A DNA stretch of 64,000 bases from Bacteroidetes oral taxon 274 str. F0058 (GTDB lineage: Bacteria > Bacteroidota > Bacteroidia > Bacteroidales > Paludibacteraceae). The translations under genes and the position numbers were made by a program. The notes beneath the pieces are model-generated. The model did no database searches, was not told the origin of the DNA, and was given only the letters and a program-made list of their open reading frames with translations. Positions 60,374 to 64,000 of the stretch are shown here, piece by piece. How positions within the stretch are numbered: the stretch's first letter is position 1; every line of letters begins with the position of its first letter. Where the stretch lies: positions 1,137,941 to 1,201,940 of the forward strand of contig GG774889.1 of the NCBI GenBank assembly GCA_000163695.1, in the 5' to 3' direction.

Positions 60374-62374
60374 TTATCTGCATACGACGAAACGGATGAT
60401 TTTATCCTCTATCATTAAGAAATAAACTCCATTATAAAGAGAGGAAACATCTAATGTCATTTCTTTTTCGGCAGATGTCGTATTTGTCTTCATAACTACC
60501 CGCCCGCTCGCATCGGTTACCGTCAGGCTTTTGTCCGATAACGAATAGGGTAGTCTGATGTTGAGGACAGACCGTGCAGGAATGGGGAAAACACGTATCG
60601 AGTCTTCTGTCGCTATATGAGATGATGAAGTGGTACTACCTTCGTAAGGATTTTTGCCGTAATTTTCTTTACCTTTATAGTCGAAAACCGCCCAGTTGTG
60701 TTTTTTTGCTATGGCTACATCGGCTACAAGGCATACATTCTTTTCTTCGTTATTTTTAGTATCGATAATATATAGTTCTCCTGCTTTCTTGTTTGTCCTG
60801 TCGCTAAGACTATTAACCAGATTTGTCATATCTTGTCCCTTTATCTCATTGGCATAGCAATATAGAGATGTCAATTCTTTATTCTCCGAGAGATTGAGTT
60901 TGTTGATGTCGTTTTCTTCGCAAGAAACAAGGTTTAATGCCGTATTTTTGGAAATGTCCAATGTCGAAAGTTTATTCTTGGCACAATACAATGTTTCCAA
61001 CTTGGTGTTGTTGAATAGATTTAGCGATGTAAGCATATTCTTTTCGCATGTTAATGCCCTCAATTCGGTATTTTTCGATATATCGAGTGCAGATAAAGAG
61101 TTGTTGGATACGTACAGCGCCGTAAGTTTATTGTTCTTCGATATATCTATCGAAGTCAGCATATTTTCATTACACGATACGAATATCAAATTAGTATCTT
61201 TGGAAAGATCTAATGAAGTTATCTTGTTTTTATAACACAAAAGCGTTTCCAAACGTGTACTATCGACTATATTCAGGTCGGTGAGCTTATTGTTGGAACA
61301 ATCGAGCAGTGTCAATGCCGTATTTTTGGTAATATCCAGATTTGTCAAAGAATTGCCCTGACAGTAAAGTTGCGATATTTTGCCATATACCGCAATGGTA
61401 TTGGTACTTTGTGCAAACTCCACGAAGCCGTTGTATTCGGTAACTTCCTCGCCATAGTCGTACAGTTTATTGTTGTTTTTGTCTATCCAAATATAAGGTT
61501 TTGCTTGTTCGTCGGCTTTTAGTTTCAACTTCCAAGTACCTTCCGTACGCATTGTGGTCAAAACCACAGAGGGTTGTTTCGTGGTATATTTAGTATCATC
61601 GACACCATCGTAAGGCTTATGTTGAAAAAAATCGAGCACTTCCCAGTTTTTATCTTTTGCCGCTTTCACTTCTGATACGAGAGCGACATTCCCCTCCGAA
61701 TGAACCACAGAGTTTACAATAAATATTTTTCCCGCATTCGAACTGCTCCTGTCGGGTAGACTCTTGATGAAGGCGTCCATTCCTTTCCCTTTGATTTGGT
61801 TACCGAAACAATGAATTTTTGCCAAAGCGGGACAATTTTTTACACTTAAAGATGTCAACATATTACCGTTAACGTCCAAATCGGTAAGCTCCGTATTATT
61901 AGAAACATCGAGAGTAGTAAGTTTATTGCCGTAGCAGAACAGTGTTTTCAGTTTAGTGTTTTTCGATACATCGAGAGAGGAGATAAGGTTATACGTACAC
62001 CATAATACTTGCAATTCGGGATTGCCTGTAACGTCCAATTCCGTTACCGAGTTTGCAAGACATTGAAATTCTTTAATCTTTCCATACAATTTAATAGTTT
62101 TTGAGGATTGTATGTGGCTATAATAAGTTCCGAAATCCATACCCTCTTCTCCCTGGTCATAGCTGCCGTTATTGTTGAGATCTATCCATACCGACGACTG
62201 GTCGGCTTCATCTGCCTGAAATTTAAAATGCCATACACCGCTTTCTCGTGAGGTAGTTACCGTTATGTAGGGTTGGTTTACATCGTAACTCGGTGGTGTT
62301 TGGGCACAAATAGAACTTATACCTAACAACAAAATAATAATTAGAACAGATTGTACTTTAAGTAATGTATTCAT
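60374..62374 (-). CDS. Double-module leucine-rich-repeat protein with T9SS sorting domain
   Basis: 666 residues. Signal peptide (1-24, ending SICAQ), then two copies of a module: a beta-domain with WIDLNNNGSYDQGEE (~52-66) or WIDKNNNKLYDYGEE, each followed by ~21-residue leucine-rich repeats (LxxLxCxxNxLxxLDxSxN). The C-terminal ~75 residues form a type A T9SS sorting domain (VFPIPARS, VTDASGRVV, NGVYFLM), so the protein is probably exported and attached to the surface. The repeats are bacterial internalin-type, useful for binding; the ligand is unknown. Downstream member of a pair with the next gene. Confidence 0.88.
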   Translation of the reverse strand: MNTLLKVQSVLIIILLLGISSICAQTPPSYDVNQPYITVTTSRESGVWHFKFQADEADQSSVWIDLNNNGSYDQGEEGMDFGTYYSHIQSSKTIKLYGKIKEFQCLANSVTELDVTGNPELQVLWCTYNLISSLDVSKNTKLKTLFCYGNKLTTLDVSNNTELTDLDVNGNMLTSLSVKNCPALAKIHCFGNQIKGKGMDAFIKSLPDRSSSNAGKIFIVNSVVHSEGNVALVSEVKAAKDKNWEVLDFFQHKPYDGVDDTKYTTKQPSVVLTTMRTEGTWKLKLKADEQAKPYIWIDKNNNKLYDYGEEVTEYNGFVEFAQSTNTIAVYGKISQLYCQGNSLTNLDITKNTALTLLDCSNNKLTDLNIVDSTRLETLLCYKNKITSLDLSKDTNLIFVSCNENMLTSIDISKNNKLTALYVSNNSLSALDISKNTELRALTCEKNMLTSLNLFNNTKLETLYCAKNKLSTLDISKNTALNLVSCEENDINKLNLSENKELTSLYCYANEIKGQDMTNLVNSLSDRTNKKAGELYIIDTKNNEEKNVCLVADVAIAKKHNWAVFDYKGKENYGKNPYEGSTTSSSHIATEDSIRVFPIPARSVLNIRLPYSLSDKSLTVTDASGRVVMKTNTTSAEKEMTLDVSSLYNGVYFLMIEDKIIRFVVCR

Positions 62375-62403
62375 ATCATTTAATGAAAAAATTGTAAATA
62401 AAA

Positions 62404-63816
62404 CTATTTCTGTACTATAAAACGAATGACCTCATCCCCGATTCTCAAAAAATAAATACCGTTCACAAGACTGCCTATATCCAACAAGCCCTTAGATAAA
62501 CAAACCGAAGAGCTTATAACTACCCGCCCGCTCGCATCGGTTACGGTCAGGCTTTTGCCCGATAACGAATAGGGGAGTCTGATATTGAGGATAGACCGTG
62601 CAGGAATAGGATATACGCTGACTGAGTTTTCGAGTACGGTATGTTGAATCGAAGAACCTTTTTCGCCTTCGTATGGGTTTTTGCCGTTATTATTTGCAGC
62701 CTGCCAATCGTATATGTTCCAGTTTTTCTGTTTTGCTTTGGTAATATCGTCTGTCAAGCAGTGGTTTTGCTCTCCCGTGTCTTTGGTGTCTATAACAAAT
62801 ATTTCACCCTGCCCGCTTCCATTCCTGTCGGCAAGAGAGGTCAGCAAACGAGCAAACTCTCCGGTCTGTATTCTGTTCGAGAAGCAATATACAGCCATTA
62901 ATTGTCCGTTATCGGTCACAGACAACTTATCGAGTTTATTGACGCTGCAATCGAGTTCTGCAAGTTTAGTATTTTTAGATACATCCAACGAATTCAACGA
63001 GTTTTCCGAACAAACGACGTTAGTTAGCTCCGTATTTTCCGACAAATCCAGAGAAGTTAATTTGTTTTGCCTGCAATACAATTCGATGAGGTTCTTGTTG
63101 GTAGATAGCGACAAAACCGACAAATCGTTGCTGAAACAATACAACTTTGTCAGTTCTACGTTTTTAGATATGTCCAATGCGGTGAGTCTGTTTCTATCGC
63201 AAGATAATTCGATAAGCATACGACAGTTCGATACGTCAAGTCGTTCGATATTGTTCTGATTGCAATAGAGTTCTTTCAGACTGTTGCACGCCGACAAATC
63301 GATACTCGACAGATTGTTTGCAAAACAATAGAGTTCTTCCAATTCGTTATTATCAGGCAGCTTAAGTGTAGTAATGTTATTACCGTTGCAATACAGTTTT
63401 TTCAGTTTGGTGTTATTGATTACATCGAGCTGTGTCAATTTGTTTTCGTCGCAAAATAGTGAAGTCAAGTGATTATTTTTCGAGACATCGATGTCGGTCA
63501 ATGTGTTATAAGAGCAGAAAAAGCCCGTAACCTTGCCGTAGATAGTTATCGTTTTGGCTGTTATAGATGGCTTGTACAGTACGTTGAATTTAATCTTTTC
63601 CTCTCCCTTGTCGTATGTTCCATTATTATTAAGGTCTATCCAGGCAGTAGCTTGGTCGGCTTTCTCCATATAAATATTGAACTGCCATTTGCCGCTCTCT
63701 TTTCCTGTTGTCAGTTTTATAGACGGTTGGTTTGTGGTATATTTGTCCTGTGCCTGCAATAAACTCCCCGAAACTCCTACTATAAGTAGAATAATTGACA
63801 TTCTGAACTTTCTCAT
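62404..63816 (-). CDS. Single-module leucine-rich-repeat protein with T9SS sorting domain
   Basis: 470 residues. Signal peptide (1-23, ending SLLQAQ), one beta-domain with WIDLNNNGTYDKGEE (~58-72), then about ten leucine-rich repeats with consensus LxxLxCxxNxLTxLDxSxNxEL (~100-330) and a C-terminal type A T9SS sorting domain (VYPIPARS, VTDASGRVV, NGIYFLR). Predicted surface-attached binding protein. It is the upstream gene; the double-module paralogue starts 29 bases after its stop. Promoter at 63867-63874. Confidence 0.88.
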   Translation of the reverse strand: MRKFRMSIILLIVGVSGSLLQAQDKYTTNQPSIKLTTGKESGKWQFNIYMEKADQATAWIDLNNNGTYDKGEEKIKFNVLYKPSITAKTITIYGKVTGFFCSYNTLTDIDVSKNNHLTSLFCDENKLTQLDVINNTKLKKLYCNGNNITTLKLPDNNELEELYCFANNLSSIDLSACNSLKELYCNQNNIERLDVSNCRMLIELSCDRNRLTALDISKNVELTKLYCFSNDLSVLSLSTNKNLIELYCRQNKLTSLDLSENTELTNVVCSENSLNSLDVSKNTKLAELDCSVNKLDKLSVTDNGQLMAVYCFSNRIQTGEFARLLTSLADRNGSGQGEIFVIDTKDTGEQNHCLTDDITKAKQKNWNIYDWQAANNNGKNPYEGEKGSSIQHTVLENSVSVYPIPARSILNIRLPYSLSGKSLTVTDASGRVVISSSVCLSKGLLDIGSLVNGIYFLRIGDEVIRFIVQK

Positions 63817-63866
63817 AATTATTATGTGTTTTTTTACGATTAAATCAAGTTACCGCATAGAGGACG

Positions 63867-63874
63867 CAAAGTTA
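63867..63874 (-). promoter_or_regulatory. Promoter -7 element of the leucine-rich-repeat gene pair
   Basis: TAACTTTG on the minus strand, 51 bases upstream of the start at 63816. Confidence 0.65.
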
Positions 63875-64000
63875 TAAAAAGTTAAGTAAAGATTAGTAGT
63901 TATTATAAAAAAATTACCGCCGCCATAGAGATGTTTCGTGTGCTTATTGGGTTGTTTTTTATTGAGTATACAGAATGTTAGAGATAAAAGTAAAAAATTA

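Noticed and set aside
1..64000. tRNA, rRNA or tmRNA genes
   Set aside because: No cloverleaf with a GTTCRA arm or rRNA-like block was seen on either strand by eye; a tRNA scan would settle it.

Overview
The window looks like chromosomal DNA of a Bacteroidales-type bacterium (Bacteroidota). More than twenty genes are preceded by the Bacteroidota -7 promoter element TAnnTTTG. The gene content also fits: a type IX secretion (T9SS) component (PorZ) and T9SS-sorted surface proteins, a TonB-linked outer-membrane beta-barrel protein, a eukaryote-like GT3 glycogen synthase, DUF3098 beside ftsX, and an Asp-type MurA. I cannot name the species. No rRNA, tRNA, CRISPR array or prophage was seen.

Layout. 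1-1250: the end of an IS1595-like transposase, and two ~52-bp IS-end-like repeats that bracket a carboxymuconolactone decarboxylase/cupin gene. 1255-4000: divergent gmd and glycogen synthase. 4021-7900: an outer-membrane barrel protein, a lipoprotein and an exported peroxiredoxin-like protein. 7900-13170: the L-lactate operon lutABC-lctP, lying between two copies of a ~160-200 bp repeat that carries a terminator hairpin and TATATA palindromes; one copy is joined to a 21-codon tail of a GNAT gene. 13164-23600: an accessory-looking, mostly minus-strand region with AraC/GyrI and Crp/Fnr regulators, two GNATs, TfoX-N, DUF4180, an AlkD-like protein, an exported nitroreductase-like protein, and an operon of zinc alcohol dehydrogenase, exported flavodoxin and a DUF4405 protein with four haem-ligand-spaced histidines.

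23700-33470: ABC exporter and porZ, purC with a stand-alone glutaminase domain of FGAM synthase, a TPR protein, a DedA protein and ruvC. 33570-33711: a promoter and terminator pair with no ORF between them, a likely small RNA. 33865-44373: WG-repeat protein, glycosyltransferase, DUF1015, pyrG, a TPR protein, tex, an RsmI-like methyltransferase, a phosphopantetheinyl transferase and an SDR. 44452-47681: gcvH, a COG2403 GTPase related to archaeal cyclic 2,3-diphosphoglycerate synthetase, and murA. 48029-50689: a TPR histidine kinase and its NarL-type response regulator. 50890-60344: O-methyltransferase, ridA, a glycosyltransferase, a small lipoprotein, ftsX-DUF3098-uppP-pyrE-pyrB, guaA and miaA. 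60374-63816: two tandem leucine-rich-repeat proteins with T9SS C-terminal domains.

Most of the window is ordinary housekeeping DNA. The most interesting items are the repeat module around the lactate operon, the candidate small RNA, the PyrB carrying a PyrI-like zinc motif, the cytochrome-b/flavodoxin/dehydrogenase operon, the separate PurL-type glutaminase domain, and the IS-end repeats that supply a likely promoter and the stop codon of one gene. No computation or database search was run; all family names come from recognising motifs by eye.
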